Assembly (NCBI RefSeq): GCF_030813595.1
Contig: NZ_JAUSUH010000001.1
Coordinates: 310,001 to 374,000, forward strand
DNA length: 64,000 nucleotides
DNA from: Ancylobacter vacuolatus
GTDB lineage: Bacteria > Pseudomonadota > Alphaproteobacteria > Rhizobiales > Xanthobacteraceae
Reading direction: 5' to 3'
Under the pieces are notes generated by a model that was not told the origin of the DNA, ran no database searches, and saw nothing but the letters and a program-made list of their open reading frames with translations. The translations under genes and the position numbers were made by a program. Shown one piece after another: positions 28,607 to 38,805 of the stretch (positions are counted from its first letter, which is position 1; the number at the start of each line of letters is the position of its first letter).

Positions 28607-31510
28607 CTATTCCGCCGCGCGGCGCGGCTTGAGCGGCCGGCGCGCCAGCACGTCGGCGAGGAAGCGGCCGGTATGGCTGCGCTCGGATTTCGCGACGACC
28701 TCCGGAGGGCCGGCTGCGACGATCTCGCCGCCGCCATCGCCGCCTTCGGGGCCGAGATCGATCACCCAGTCGGCGGTCTTGATGACTTCGAGATTGTGCT
28801 CGATCACCACGACCGTGTTGCCCTGCTCGACCAGCTCGTGGAGGACCTCCAGCAGCTTCGCCACATCGTGGAAATGTAGTCCGGTGGTCGGCTCGTCGAG
28901 AATGTAGAGTGTGCGGCCGGTGGCGCGCTTGGAAAGCTCCTTGGAGAGCTTGACCCGCTGCGCCTCGCCGCCCGACAGGGTGTTGGCCTGCTGGCCGACA
29001 TGGATATAGCCCAGCCCGACCCGGGCCAGTGTCTCCAGCTTGTCGCGCACCGCCGGCACGGCCTTGAAGAACTCAGCCCCCTCATCGACCGTCATGTCGA
29101 GCACGTCGGCAATGGACTTGTTCTTGAAGGTGACTTCCAGCGTCTCGCGATTATAGCGCTTGCCCTTGCAGACGTCGCAGGTGACGTAGACGTCCGGCAA
29201 AAAGTGCATCTCGATCTTGATGACGCCGTCGCCCTGGCAGGCCTCGCAGCGCCCGCCCTTGACGTTGAACGAGAAACGGCCCGGCCCATAGCCGCGCGCC
29301 TTCGCCTCCGGCAGGCCGGAGAACCATTCGCGGATGGGGGTGAAGGCGCCGGTATAGGTCGCCGGATTCGAGCGCGGGGTGCGGCCGATCGGCGACTGGT
29401 CGATATCGATCACCTTGTCGAGGTGCTCCAGCCCCTCCAGCCCGTCATGGGCGAGGGGCGGCTCGGAAGCGCCATTGAGCCGGCGGGCCACGGCGCGGTA
29501 GAGCGTATCCACCAGCAGGGTCGACTTGCCGCCGCCGGACACGCCAGTCACAGCGGTGAACAGGCCCAGCGGAATTTCAGCGGTGACGTTCTTCAGATTG
29601 TTGGCACGGGCATTGACCACGCGCAGCAGCCGCTTGCGGTCTGGCTTGCGACGCTTGGGCACCGGCACAGCCATCTCGCCGGTGAGATATTTGCCGGTGA
29701 GCGAATGAGGATTGGCGAGAATCTCCTGCGGCGTGCCCTGGGCGACGATGCGCCCGCCATGCACGCCCGCGCCCGGGCCGACATCGACGACATAGTCGGC
29801 GGCCAGGATGGCGTCCTCGTCATGCTCGACGACAATCACTGTGTTGCCAAGGTCGCGCAGCCGCCGCAGCGTGCCGAGCAGGCGTTCATTGTCGCGCTGA
29901 TGCAGACCGATGGAGGGCTCGTCGAGCACATAGAGAACGCCGGTCAGCCCGGAACCGATCTGCGACGCCAGCCGGATGCGCTGGCTCTCGCCGCCGGACA
30001 ACGTCCCTGAGGCGCGGGCGAGGGTGAGATAATCGAGCCCGACGTCAAGCAGGAAGGCGAGGCGCTCGCGGATCTCCTTGAGGATGCGCGCCGCGATCTC
30101 GTTCTGCTTGTCGGTGAGCTGGCCGGGCAGGGCGGCGAACCACTCCAGCGCATGGCGCACGGAAAGCTCGGCCGCCTCGCCGACGTGACGGCCGGCGATC
30201 TTGACCGCCAGAGCCTCGGGCTTCAGCCGGTAGCCATGGCAGGCCGCGCAGGGCACGGCGGAGAAATATTTGCCGATTTCCTCGCGCGCCCAGTCGCTTT
30301 CGGTCTCCCGCCAGCGCCGCTCCAGATTGGTGACGATACCCTCGAAGGTCTTCACCGTCTCATAGGCCCGCATGCCGTCATTATAGACGAAGCGGATCGT
30401 CTCGGCCTTGGAGCCGTGCAGGATGACGTTCTGCACCTTCTCCGGCAGGTCGGCCCAAGCCGTGGTGAGCTTCACACCATAATGGCGGGCGATCGCCTCC
30501 AGTGTCTGGCCGTAATAGGGCGACGTCGACTTGGCCCAGGGCGCGATGGCACCCTGCTTAAGCGTGCGCGATTTGTCCGGCACGATGAGGTTGGGGTCGA
30601 TCTTGCTCTCATGGCCCAGCCCGTCGCAGGTGGGGCAGGCGCCGAACGGGTTGTTGAAGGAGAACAGGCGCGGCTCGATCTCGGCAATGGTGAAGCCGGA
30701 GACCGGGCAGGCGAATTTTTCCGAGAACACGATGCGGCGCGCCTCGCCGCTCTCTTCCTTCTCATCCGCGAACTCGATCACCGCGATGCCGTCGGCGAGG
30801 CCCAATGCGGTCTCGAACGAATCCGCCAGCCGGCTGGCGATGTCCGGGCGAAGCACGAGGCGGTCGACCACCACGTCGAGGTCGTGCTTGAATTTCTTGT
30901 CGAGCGCCGGCGCGTCGGCGATCTCATGGAATTCACCATCGATCTTGACGCGTTGAAACCCCTTCTTCTGGAACTCGGCCAGTTCCTTGCGGTATTCGCC
31001 CTTGCGCCCGCGCACCACGGGGGCAAGCAGAAAGAGGCGGGTCTTGTCGGGGAGCGCCAGCACGCGATCGACCATCTGGCTGACCGTCTGGCTCTCGATC
31101 GGCAGGCCGGTGGCGGGCGAGTAGGGCACGCCCACCCGCGCCCAGAGCAGGCGCATATAGTCGTAGATCTCGGTAACCGTGCCGACGGTCGAGCGCGGAT
31201 TCTTCGAGGTGGTCTTCTGCTCGATGGAGATCGCCGGGGACAGGCCGTCGATCTGGTCGACGTCCGGCTTCTGCATCATCTCCAGAAACTGGCGGGCATA
31301 GGCCGAGAGGCTCTCGACATAGCGGCGCTGACCTTCGGCATAGATTGTATCAAAAGCGAGCGACGACTTGCCCGAACCCGACAGGCCAGTGAACACCACC
31401 AGGCTGTCGCGCGGGATTTCGAGATCAACATTCTTGAGATTGTGCTCACGCGCGCCGCGGATCGCAATCGTGCGAGCATCGCGGCGCGGGATATCCACGC
31501 GGTCCTTCAT
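28607..31510 (-). CDS. uvrA: Excinuclease ABC subunit UvrA
   Basis: Damage-recognition ATPase of nucleotide excision repair. 967 residues with two ABC modules: Walker [21 protein letters not shown] near residue 40 and [11 protein letters not shown] near 655, signature motifs [12 protein letters not shown] and [15 protein letters not shown], and zinc-finger cysteines ([32 protein letters not shown]). Divergent from ssb; a perfect alphaproteobacterial SOS box lies in the region between them. Confidence 0.98.
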   Translation of the reverse strand: MKDRVDIPRRDARTIAIRGAREHNLKNVDLEIPRDSLVVFTGLSGSGKSSLAFDTIYAEGQRRYVESLSAYARQFLEMMQKPDVDQIDGLSPAISIEQKTTSKNPRSTVGTVTEIYDYMRLLWARVGVPYSPATGLPIESQTVSQMVDRVLALPDKTRLFLLAPVVRGRKGEYRKELAEFQKKGFQRVKIDGEFHEIADAPALDKKFKHDLDVVVDRLVLRPDIASRLADSFETALGLADGIAVIEFADEKEESGEARRIVFSEKFACPVSGFTIAEIEPRLFSFNNPFGACPTCDGLGHESKIDPNLIVPDKSRTLKQGAIAPWAKSTSPYYGQTLEAIARHYGVKLTTAWADLPEKVQNVILHGSKAETIRFVYNDGMRAYETVKTFEGIVTNLERRWRETESDWAREEIGKYFSAVPCAACHGYRLKPEALAVKIAGRHVGEAAELSVRHALEWFAALPGQLTDKQNEIAARILKEIRERLAFLLDVGLDYLTLARASGTLSGGESQRIRLASQIGSGLTGVLYVLDEPSIGLHQRDNERLLGTLRRLRDLGNTVIVVEHDEDAILAADYVVDVGPGAGVHGGRIVAQGTPQEILANPHSLTGKYLTGEMAVPVPKRRKPDRKRLLRVVNARANNLKNVTAEIPLGLFTAVTGVSGGGKSTLLVDTLYRAVARRLNGASEPPLAHDGLEGLEHLDKVIDIDQSPIGRTPRSNPATYTGAFTPIREWFSGLPEAKARGYGPGRFSFNVKGGRCEACQGDGVIKIEMHFLPDVYVTCDVCKGKRYNRETLEVTFKNKSIADVLDMTVDEGAEFFKAVPAVRDKLETLARVGLGYIHVGQQANTLSGGEAQRVKLSKELSKRATGRTLYILDEPTTGLHFHDVAKLLEVLHELVEQGNTVVVIEHNLEVIKTADWVIDLGPEGGDGGGEIVAAGPPEVVAKSERSHTGRFLADVLARRPLKPRRAAE

Positions 31511-31606
31511 TCCAACTCTTCTCGCCGGTTCATCTACGGGCAGCTACGCCAACCTAGTCGCGTCCGGGGCGGCGCAATCCCGAGAAGAGGACCGCCCGGC
31601 GAGGGA

Positions 31607-31762
31607 TCAGCCCCCGACGCCGTTAAGCACGGCCGAAAGACCTGCCGCCACCACCATCCCGCCGACTACGGCCAAAATGGCACGCCGGATCAACGCCTGA
31701 CGGGCGTCCTCCGCACGGATGGCAATGGCGCGGGCGCGCGGGCGGCGGGGCATATGGGTCAT
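31607..31762 (-). CDS. Small single-pass membrane protein, hypothetical
   Basis: 51 residues from MTHMPRRPRARAIAIR: a strongly basic N-terminus, then one hydrophobic helix (AILAVVGGMVVAAGLSAVLN). The start at 31762 has AGAGGGAG about 10 bases ahead. It lies between the SOS box and uvrA on the uvrA strand and may share that promoter. I do not recognise a family. It could be spurious, but the ribosome-binding site and clean membrane helix argue for a real gene. Confidence 0.45.
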   Translation of the reverse strand: MTHMPRRPRARAIAIRAEDARQALIRRAILAVVGGMVVAAGLSAVLNGVGG

Positions 31763-31865
31763 GATGGGACAGGCTCCCTCTGAGAACACAGGGTAAACAT
31801 AGTCCGGCTCCGGCACTTCGCAATGTCCGACTCGACGACTTGCTACAGCTTAGTCGTAATGATAG

Positions 31866-31880
31866 GAACATAACAAGAAC
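31866..31880. promoter_or_regulatory. LexA SOS box (GTTC-N7-GTTC)
   Basis: On the minus strand the sequence is GTTCTTGTTATGTTC, an exact match to the direct-repeat LexA operator of alphaproteobacteria. It is about 160 bp ahead of ssb and 104 bp ahead of the small membrane protein gene that precedes uvrA, so it can serve both directions. Confidence 0.75.
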
Positions 31881-32040
31881 GTTCTCATGCGTCGGACCGG
31901 TATCGCCGTCAGTCGCAAAATGGTGGACAAAGCAACGGCTCGGCGCGCAAGCGGGGCGCGGTGCCCGGTCGTTTGGTTTAGTATGCGCTCCCTTTCACGA
32001 GCGCGCGCATGTCGGGCGTCCGGCAGTTTCGGAGGACAAG

Positions 32041-32625
32041 ATGGCGGGCAGCGTCAATAAAGTGATCCTGATCGGCAATCTCGGCCGCGATCCGGAAGTA
32101 CGCACGTTCCAGAATGGCGGGCGGGTGTGCAATCTGCGCATCGCCACCTCGGAAACCTGGCGCGACAAGGCCACAGGCGAGCGCAAGGAGCGCACGGAAT
32201 GGCACAGCGTGGTGATCTTCAACGAGAACCTGCTGCGCGTGGCCGAGCAATATCTGCGCAAGGGCACCAAGGTTTACATCGAAGGCCAGCTTGAGACGCG
32301 AAAGGCCAGCGACCAGTCCGGCGGCCCGGAGCGCTATTTCACCGAGGTGGTGCTGCGCCAGTTCCGCGGCGAGCTCACCATTCTCGACAGCCGCAGTGGC
32401 GGCGGTTCCGAAGGCGGTGGCGGCGATGACTACAGCGCCGGCGGCGGCAGCGATTTCGGCTCGGGCGGCGGCTATAGTGGCGGTGCGGGCGGCAGCACGG
32501 GCGGCGGGCGCTCCTTCGGCGGCGAGCGCAAGCCTGCCCCTGTCAGCGGTGGCGCGGGCGGCGGTGGCGGCAAGTTCGGCGGCGGTTCGGGCGGCGGCGA
32601 TCTCGACGACGAAATCCCGTTCTGA
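32041..32625 (+). CDS. ssb: Single-stranded DNA-binding protein
   Basis: 194 residues: an N-terminal OB fold ([58 protein letters not shown]), a long Gly/Ser-rich linker from about residue 118, and the acidic tip DLDDEIPF that recruits partner proteins. The ATG at 32041 follows a GGAGGAC site. An SOS box lies upstream. The downstream DUF2306 gene is broken. Confidence 0.97.
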   Translation: MAGSVNKVILIGNLGRDPEVRTFQNGGRVCNLRIATSETWRDKATGERKERTEWHSVVIFNENLLRVAEQYLRKGTKVYIEGQLETRKASDQSGGPERYFTEVVLRQFRGELTILDSRSGGGSEGGGGDDYSAGGGSDFGSGGGYSGGAGGSTGGGRSFGGERKPAPVSGGAGGGGGKFGGGSGGGDLDDEIPF

Positions 32626-33142
32626 CGTGGGGAGCGGGTCGGGCGAGAGGGGCGCTCGCCCCGCTGCTCGACGCGTCTCCGGCGATACGGATCCACGCCT
32701 TCTGCGCCATGGCGACGCTGGCCCTCGGCACGGTCCAGCTCGCCGCGCCTAAGGGCACGCTGCCGCACCGCTCCCTCGGCTGGCTGTGGTCGGGGCTTTT
32801 GGCCACAGTGGCGGTCTCATCCTTCTGGATTCACGGGATGCGCTGGTTCGGGCCGTTCGGGCCCATCCATATACTCTCGCTGTTCGTTATCGTGTCCCTT
32901 CCGCTGGCGCTACTGCGGGCGCACCGCGGCGACGTGACCCGCCACGCGCGGGCAAGACCAGCCTGTTCTACTGGGGCCTCATCGCCGCCGGGCTGTTCAC
33001 CTTCTGGCCGGGCCGGATCATGAGCCAGGTGCTGTTCGGCGGTTGCGGCGGGCTGCCGGACCGCGGCTCTAGGGAAACAGCTCTTATTATACCGCACGTG
33101 GTGGCCAGCACAGGAAGAAGCGACACGGGTCTGCTCGCATGA
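32625..33142 (+). pseudogene. DUF2306-family membrane protein gene, decayed (start lost, frameshifted)
   Basis: Family similarity covers two frames. The first frame gives APLLDASPAIRIHAFCAMAT and LGTVQLAAPKGTLPHRSLGW through FGPFGPIHILSLF to HRGDVTRHARA. Similarity then moves to the +1 frame as SLFYWGLIAAGLFTFWPGRI and SQVLFGG. One base appears to be missing at about 32954-32957, where GCAAGACC stands in place of an expected GCAATGACC. The similarity also begins upstream of the first ATG (32709); the only plausible original start is at 32625-32627, now ACG, which would have overlapped the ssb stop as TGATG. After about 33050 the frame loses similarity and ends at 33142. Confidence 0.65.
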
Positions 33143-33197
33143 ATTGCATTACTAATCGAAAGAGGTAACCTGTTCTCTCGGCATGTAGGAGAGGGGC

Positions 33198-33854
33198 ATG
33201 GTCACGCAATCACCATCGGAACAAGTGCGTGCAGCAGGGACAGGCTGGGTCGTCCTCCTCTCCTTTTTATTCAGGGTGTTGGCGATATTAGCGGTTGGCG
33301 TGCTGATCTGGTGGTTCAGCGCGCCCATCGCTGTGCTCTTGCAGAACACCGCGCGCTTCAAATACGACAAGCTGGAAGTGTCAGTGCAATTGACGGGCGA
33401 CTCCCGCGAGGTGCTAAACGCCCTTCTCGCCAAGATCATAGAAACCGCTGCACTGAACGACACTCAGAAAATCGAAAAACTCGAAAGTCTCCTCAGCCGT
33501 TACGAACGTTTCATTGATGCGACGATCATTTCAGAGAGAACAGGGGGAGTTGTTCGGACGGAATATGACAAGGCGTTCCAGCAGCTATTGGATCGTGATG
33601 TTGCCGGCGCCCGGTCCACACTCAACGAGCTCTATGCGCGTTATCCCACCCAATGGAATATCCACGAGCTAAGGCGTACGATTGCAGATCTGCCTGACAA
33701 GCCGAACGATGGGCAATTTCAGCAGCTTTATGCCGATATCGCGAAGTATTGTGCGTGGGCAGCCGATCCGAAGCTGATACAAGATATGGACGCTGCGGCT
33801 GGCAAGGTTACCGCGCTCAAGCGCACGGGTTGCGGGAGGCCTGTGGTGCCTTAG
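33198..33854 (+). CDS. Hypothetical membrane-anchored protein
   Basis: 218 residues, family not recognised. It has one N-terminal membrane helix at about residues 18-46 (WVVLLSFLFRVLAILAVGVL) and a soluble, probably cytosolic or periplasmic, helical domain with charged stretches such as LNDTQKIEKLESLLSRYERF. The middle (FQQLLDRDVAGARSTLNELY followed by YPTQWNIHEL) resembles a helical repeat. The ATG at 33198 follows AGGAGAGGGGC. Codon use is more A/T-rich than the neighbours, suggesting acquisition by transfer. It ends 3' to 3' against marC with overlapping stops. Confidence 0.7.
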   Translation: MVTQSPSEQVRAAGTGWVVLLSFLFRVLAILAVGVLIWWFSAPIAVLLQNTARFKYDKLEVSVQLTGDSREVLNALLAKIIETAALNDTQKIEKLESLLSRYERFIDATIISERTGGVVRTEYDKAFQQLLDRDVAGARSTLNELYARYPTQWNIHELRRTIADLPDKPNDGQFQQLYADIAKYCAWAADPKLIQDMDAAAGKVTALKRTGCGRPVVP

Positions 33855-34477
33855 GCTAAAAACGACGCCCTTATCCCGTCGATGACGAACTGCACGGCCA
33901 GTGCCGCCAGCACGATGCCGAGCAGGCGTGACAAGATCACATTGCCGGTGACGCCGAGCGCCTTGTCCATGCGCTCGGCGGCGAGGAAAACGGCGAGGCA
34001 ACTGCCGATCACCAGCGCGGTGATGAAAAAGAGCAACGCCAGCAATCCTAGATCGCCCCGCGCCTCACCGGCCAGCAGCAGCATGGCGGTGATGGCCCCG
34101 GGGCCCGCCATCAAAGGTATGGCGAGCGGGAACACCGCGAGCGTCCGCAGCAGCTTGTCGCGCTGCGCGACTTCCGAGGGGTCGAATTTACGCTCGGTGC
34201 GGCGGCCGAACACCATCTCGAACGAGATCGCAAACAGCAGCAGCCCGCCAGCGATGCGAAAGGCGGGCAGGGTGATGCCCAGCGCCGCCAGCAGCGGCGC
34301 ACCAACGAGCCCGAAAGCCACCAATATCGCCAGGGCGATGGCGGCCGAGCGCAACGCCACCAGCCGCCGCTCGGCGCTCGTCAGGTCCGTGGTTACCGCC
34401 AGGAACAGCGGCGCGAGGCCGATCGGATCGATCACCACAAGCATGGTGACGATCGCCGAGAACACATAGTCCAGCAC
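33851..34477 (-). CDS. MarC family integral membrane protein
   Basis: 208 residues with six predicted membrane helices. MarC signatures are VVIDPIGLAPLFLAVTTDLT at the N-terminus, GLVGAPLLAALGITLPAFRI and IPLMAGPGAITAMLLLAGEA. MarC proteins were once linked to multiple antibiotic resistance, but the link was not upheld; the function is unknown. Its stop overlaps the end of the convergent orphan gene by 4 bp. Confidence 0.92.
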   Translation of the reverse strand: MLDYVFSAIVTMLVVIDPIGLAPLFLAVTTDLTSAERRLVALRSAAIALAILVAFGLVGAPLLAALGITLPAFRIAGGLLLFAISFEMVFGRRTERKFDPSEVAQRDKLLRTLAVFPLAIPLMAGPGAITAMLLLAGEARGDLGLLALLFFITALVIGSCLAVFLAAERMDKALGVTGNVILSRLLGIVLAALAVQFVIDGIRASFLA

Positions 34478-34783
34478 GGCGTGCCCCCTTTGCTGTTCCG
34501 TCCGCCGCAGCCGCCGGTCAACCGCCCGCGCACGACGCAGTGTCGGTACGGTACCGCGTTATAAGATCGCCTGCGCGTCGCGCTGCCAAGGGGGCGGCCC
34601 CGGCTGCCGGACGCATCTCCCCGCCACGCTTACGCCACGTTCCGGCAATGCTGCGGAAATGCGGCTGTAAGTTTTTGACGTATCAGCGTTTTTAGCGGCG
34701 CCGAAAATGCGCCGTTGCTGGCCTTTCGGAGCGGAATCGGCTAAACAGGCAAACATGTTCCGCAACCACGGAAAGACGATTCC
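34478..34783. other. 306-bp region between divergent marC and gyrA
   Basis: No gene or repeat is evident. It holds the promoters of marC and gyrA. TTGACG at 34675-34680 could be a -35 element for gyrA, but I see no convincing -10 hexamer at the right distance. No SOS box match is visible. Confidence 0.35.
34770..34775 (+). promoter_or_regulatory. Ribosome-binding site deciding the TTG start of gyrA
   Basis: GGAAAG lies 8 bases before the TTG at 34784. No ATG or GTG suits the family N-terminus here, so gyrA most likely starts at TTG. Confidence 0.55.
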
Positions 34784-37579
34784 TTGTCCGATTCCGATAC
34801 TTTGACTCCGGAGGGCGGCGGTCCTTCGGACATTCGGCCCGTTTCGATCACCGATGAGCTCTCGCGCAGCTATCTCGATTACGCGATGAGCGTCATCGTT
34901 TCGCGCGCGCTTCCCGATGTGCGCGACGGCCTCAAGCCGGTGCATCGGCGCATTCTGTTCTCCATGCGCGAGAACAACTACACGCCCGAGCGGCCCTACA
35001 ATAAGTCCGCCCGCGTCACCGGCGACACGATGGGCCGGTACCACCCGCACGGCAACCAGGCGATCTATGACGCGCTGGTGCGGTTGGCACAGGATTTCTC
35101 GATGCGCCTGCCGCTGATCGACGGTCAGGGCAATTTCGGCTCCGTCGACGGCGATCCCCCGGCGGCCGAGCGCTATACCGAGGTGCGCCTCGCCAAGCCG
35201 GCGATGACCCTGCTGGACGACCTCGACAAGGATACGGTCGACTTCCAGGCCAACTATGACGGCCGCGAGCAGGAGCCGACAGTTCTGCCTGCCCGCTACC
35301 CCAATCTGCTGGTCAATGGCGCCGGCGGCATCGCCGTCGGCATGGCCACCAATATCCCGCCGCATAATCTCGGCGAGGTGGTGGATGCCTGCGTGGCGCT
35401 GATCGACGACCCCTCGCTCGATATCGAGAAGCTGCTCGACTACATTCACGGCCCTGATTTTCCCACCGGCGCGCTCATTCTCGGGCGCAGCGGCATCCGC
35501 CAGGCCTATCTCACAGGCCGCGGCTCTATCGTCATGCGCTCACGCGCCACGATCGAGGAAATCCGCAAGGACCGCGACGCCATCATCGTCACCGCCATTC
35601 CCTATCAGGTGAACAAGGCGACGATGATCGAGCGGATCGCTGAACTGGTGCGCGAGAAGCGGCTGGAAGGCATCGCCGAGATGCGCGACGAGTCGTCGCG
35701 CGAGGGCATGCGCGTCGTGTTCGAGATCAAGCGCGACGCCCAGGCCGACGTCGTGCTGAACAATCTCTACCGCATGACATCGCTGCAGACCTCGTTCGGC
35801 GCCAATATGGTGGCGCTCAATGGCGGCAAGCCCGCCTTGATGAACCTGCTGGATCTGCTGACCGCCTTTGTCGCCTTCCGCGAAGATGTCGTGAGCCGGC
35901 GCACTAAGTTTCTGCTGCGCAAGGCGCGTGACCGCGCGCATGTGCTGGTGGGTCTCGCGATCGCTGTCGCCAATATTGACGAGATCATCCACACCATCCG
36001 CACCTCGCCCGATCCGGCAACCGCCCGTGAGGCGCTGATGACCCGGCACTGGCCGGCCATGGATGTGGCTCCGCTCATCGCGCTGATCGACGATCCGCGC
36101 CACCGTCTGGCGGAAGACGGTACCTATCGGCTCTCCGCCGAGCAGGCACGTGCCATTCTCGACCTGCGCCTGCAGCGCCTCACGGCGCTTGGCCGCGACG
36201 AGGTGGCGGATGAACTTGACAAGATTGCCGTCGAGATCCGCGAATATCTCGACATTCTTGGCAGCCGCGAGCGGATCCGCACCATCGTCAAGGACGAGTT
36301 GCTGGCGGTGAAGGCGGAGTTCGGTACCCCGCGCAAAACCGAGATCATCGAGGCCGAAGGCGACTTCGAGGACGAGGACCTGATCGCGCGCGAGGACATG
36401 GTCGTCACTGTGTCCCACGCCGGCTATGTAAAGCGCGTGCCGCTTTCCACCTATCGGGCCCAGCGACGCGGCGGCAAGGGCCGCTCGGCGATGCAGACCA
36501 AGGACGAGGATTTCGTCACCCGCATCTTCGTGGCTTCCACCCACGCGCCCGTGCTGTTCTTCTCCTCCAAGGGCCAGGTCTACAAGCTCAAGGTCTGGCG
36601 CCTGCCGATGTCTGCCCCGCAATCGCGCGGCAAGGCGCTGGTGAACATCCTGCCGCTGACCGAGGGCGAACGCATCACGTCGATCATGGCACTTCCGGAC
36701 GAGGAGGCCTGGAGCCGGCTACAGATCATGTTCGCCACCAATTCCGGCACGGTGCGGCGCAACGAGCTGTCCGATTTCACCAATGTGAACCGGAACGGCA
36801 AGATTGCGATGAAGCTCGAAGAGGGTGAGTCGATCGCCGGCGTGCAGCTCTGCACTGAGGCCGACGATGTGCTTCTGACCAGCGCGCATGGCCAGTGTAT
36901 TCGCTTTCCCGTCACTGAGGTCCGTGTCTTCAAGGGCCGCGATTCCATGGGCGTGCGCGGCATCCAGATGGAGGAGGGCGACCGGCTCATCTCGATGGCC
37001 ATCATCCGCCATGTCGACGCCACGGCCGAGGAGCGGGCTGCTTATATCAAGCTCGCCAACGCTATTCGCCGTAGCCAGATCGGCGTGGAGAACGGCTCCG
37101 AGGCGGGGATCGAAGAAGCCGACATCGTCGAGGCGGAGATCGTTGATGCCGAGGCCGGGGAGGGCACCGTTGCCCCCGCCGAGATCGACCAGGCGCGCTA
37201 TGTCGCGATGGGCGCGGCGGAGCAGTTCATCCTCACCCTGTCGGAGAATGGCTACGGCAAGCGGACCTCGTCCTACGAGTACCGCACCACGCGACGTGGT
37301 GGCAAAGGCATCGTTGCCATGGCGGTCAACGATCGCAACGGGCCGCTGGTCGCCTCCTTCCCGGTGGAGGAAGCCGACCAGATCATGCTCGTCACCGATG
37401 GCGGCCAGCTCATCCGCTGCCCGGTCAACGGCATCCGCACGGTCGGGCGCGGCAGCCAGGGCGTGATCGTGTTCGACACGGCCGAGGACGAGAAGGTAGT
37501 GTCGGTCGAGCGCGTGACCGAGGAAGAGGGCGAGGACTCACTCGGCGGCGAGGGCGAGGCCAGCGACGCGCCGGTTTAG
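34784..37579 (+). CDS. gyrA: DNA gyrase subunit A
   Basis: Type II topoisomerase subunit that breaks and rejoins DNA while introducing negative supercoils. 931 residues, TTG start. The breakage-reunion domain has the catalytic Y131 ([10 protein letters not shown]), and the GyrA box QRRGGKG near residue 565 marks the C-terminal wrapping domain. In the quinolone pocket ([13 protein letters not shown]) the residue matching E. coli Ser83 is Gln92, and Asp82 is replaced by Asn91; the Asp87 equivalent is kept at D96. An acidic insertion around residues 775-805 and an acidic tail are usual in the order. A perfect 24-bp palindrome follows the stop. Confidence 0.98.
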   Translation: MSDSDTLTPEGGGPSDIRPVSITDELSRSYLDYAMSVIVSRALPDVRDGLKPVHRRILFSMRENNYTPERPYNKSARVTGDTMGRYHPHGNQAIYDALVRLAQDFSMRLPLIDGQGNFGSVDGDPPAAERYTEVRLAKPAMTLLDDLDKDTVDFQANYDGREQEPTVLPARYPNLLVNGAGGIAVGMATNIPPHNLGEVVDACVALIDDPSLDIEKLLDYIHGPDFPTGALILGRSGIRQAYLTGRGSIVMRSRATIEEIRKDRDAIIVTAIPYQVNKATMIERIAELVREKRLEGIAEMRDESSREGMRVVFEIKRDAQADVVLNNLYRMTSLQTSFGANMVALNGGKPALMNLLDLLTAFVAFREDVVSRRTKFLLRKARDRAHVLVGLAIAVANIDEIIHTIRTSPDPATAREALMTRHWPAMDVAPLIALIDDPRHRLAEDGTYRLSAEQARAILDLRLQRLTALGRDEVADELDKIAVEIREYLDILGSRERIRTIVKDELLAVKAEFGTPRKTEIIEAEGDFEDEDLIAREDMVVTVSHAGYVKRVPLSTYRAQRRGGKGRSAMQTKDEDFVTRIFVASTHAPVLFFSSKGQVYKLKVWRLPMSAPQSRGKALVNILPLTEGERITSIMALPDEEAWSRLQIMFATNSGTVRRNELSDFTNVNRNGKIAMKLEEGESIAGVQLCTEADDVLLTSAHGQCIRFPVTEVRVFKGRDSMGVRGIQMEEGDRLISMAIIRHVDATAEERAAYIKLANAIRRSQIGVENGSEAGIEEADIVEAEIVDAEAGEGTVAPAEIDQARYVAMGAAEQFILTLSENGYGKRTSSYEYRTTRRGGKGIVAMAVNDRNGPLVASFPVEEADQIMLVTDGGQLIRCPVNGIRTVGRGSQGVIVFDTAEDEKVVSVERVTEEEGEDSLGGEGEASDAPV

Positions 37580-37599
37580 TCGCGAGGCTATCCATCTGA

Positions 37600-37623
37600 G
37601 CGGCGCGGATATATCCGCGCCGC
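37600..37623. terminator. Perfect 24-bp palindrome after gyrA, probable terminator
   Basis: The two 12-bp arms are perfect complements with TATA at the centre, starting 21 bp after the gyrA stop; CGGTCTTTCC follows. A cruciform or terminator role is likely, although the T-run is short. Confidence 0.5.
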
Positions 37624-37677
37624 CGGTCTTTCCGGTATGGTTCCTGCTCGCTGGCTGGTTCGGTCGGGGAATGCATC

Positions 37678-38727
37678 ATGCACGTCACCCTTGTCGCCGT
37701 GGCCTGGCTGTTGGCCACGTTTCTCACCGCTACGTCCGCCATTGCCGGTGATGCGATCGGGTTCCGGCAGTTTCAGACGTCAGCGGGCGACGGAAGTCGG
37801 AAGCTCGATATCGCCGTCTGGTACCCAACTCAGGCCAGCGGCGAGGCTAGGCTGATCGGCGACAACATGGTTTTTGTCGGCCAGTCGGTCCTGCCGAACG
37901 CCCCGCCGGCGCCGGCTAGCCATCCGCTTGTCGTGCTGTCGCATGGCTTCAGCGGAAACATGTTCAATCAGGCGTGGCTGGCGGTTGATCTTGCCCGGCG
38001 AGGCTATGTGGTCGCGGCTGTGAACCATCCCGGCACCACAAGTCGCAACATGGACAAGGCGGTCGGCAGGCGTTTGTGGGAGCGCCCGCGCGACATATCC
38101 CATGTCATCGATGAACTGACCCGCGCTCCCGCATGGGCGGGCGTCGTCTCCCCGGACCGAGTCGCCGTGATCGGTCATTCGCTTGGCGGCTGGACGGTGA
38201 TGGAGATCGCCGGCGCGCGGTTCGATACGGCACGGTTCGACGCCGATTGCCACGCCAACACGACGCTCGCGGCTTGCGATGTCTACCACCAGCTTGGCGC
38301 CGGCGTTGATAGCCAAGCCCGGGCCGCGCTCGAGCAGGATCTGTCCGACCCGCGCGTAAAGGCGGTGGTCTCGCTCGATCTGGGGCTGGCGCGCGGCTTC
38401 GAGCCGGAAAGCCTCGGCCGCGTGCGTGTGCGGGTACTGGTGATGGCGGCCGATGACGGCGACGCACATTTGCCTGCGGAGCTGGAATCCCGCCATCTTG
38501 CCAATGGGCTGCCGCCGGCCGCGACCCGCTATGTCGACGTTCCCGGCGCGACCCATTTTAGCTTCCTCAACCTGTGTAAGCCCGGTGGCCGCGAGCTGCT
38601 GGAACAGGAAGTGCCAGGCGACGGCATGGTCTGCCGCGATGTCGAGGGTGCCGTGCGGGCCGACATCCACCACCGGGTGGCGGACGAGATTGCCGGCTTC
38701 CTTGACGCCTCGCTTCCGCCGCAGTGA
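37678..38727 (+). CDS. Secreted alpha/beta hydrolase (dienelactone hydrolase / PAF-acetylhydrolase-like)
   Basis: 349 residues with a signal peptide (VAVAWLLATFLTATSAIAGD). The hydrolase core has HPLVVLSHGFSGNMFNQAWL (oxyanion region), the nucleophile elbow VAVIGHSLGGWTVMEIAG and the C-terminal His in VPGATHFSFLNLC. The start IAVWYPTQASG is typical of a predicted periplasmic hydrolase family related to platelet-activating-factor acetylhydrolase. The mature part has paired cysteines. The substrate is unknown. Confidence 0.85.
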   Translation: MHVTLVAVAWLLATFLTATSAIAGDAIGFRQFQTSAGDGSRKLDIAVWYPTQASGEARLIGDNMVFVGQSVLPNAPPAPASHPLVVLSHGFSGNMFNQAWLAVDLARRGYVVAAVNHPGTTSRNMDKAVGRRLWERPRDISHVIDELTRAPAWAGVVSPDRVAVIGHSLGGWTVMEIAGARFDTARFDADCHANTTLAACDVYHQLGAGVDSQARAALEQDLSDPRVKAVVSLDLGLARGFEPESLGRVRVRVLVMAADDGDAHLPAELESRHLANGLPPAATRYVDVPGATHFSFLNLCKPGGRELLEQEVPGDGMVCRDVEGAVRADIHHRVADEIAGFLDASLPPQ

Positions 38728-38805
38728 GAGCATTCAACGCTGGGCCGGCGCTTGCGTCCGCGGCGGGAGGCCGCTAACGCTTGCCGCGCACTCTTGAGGC
38801 CGATG

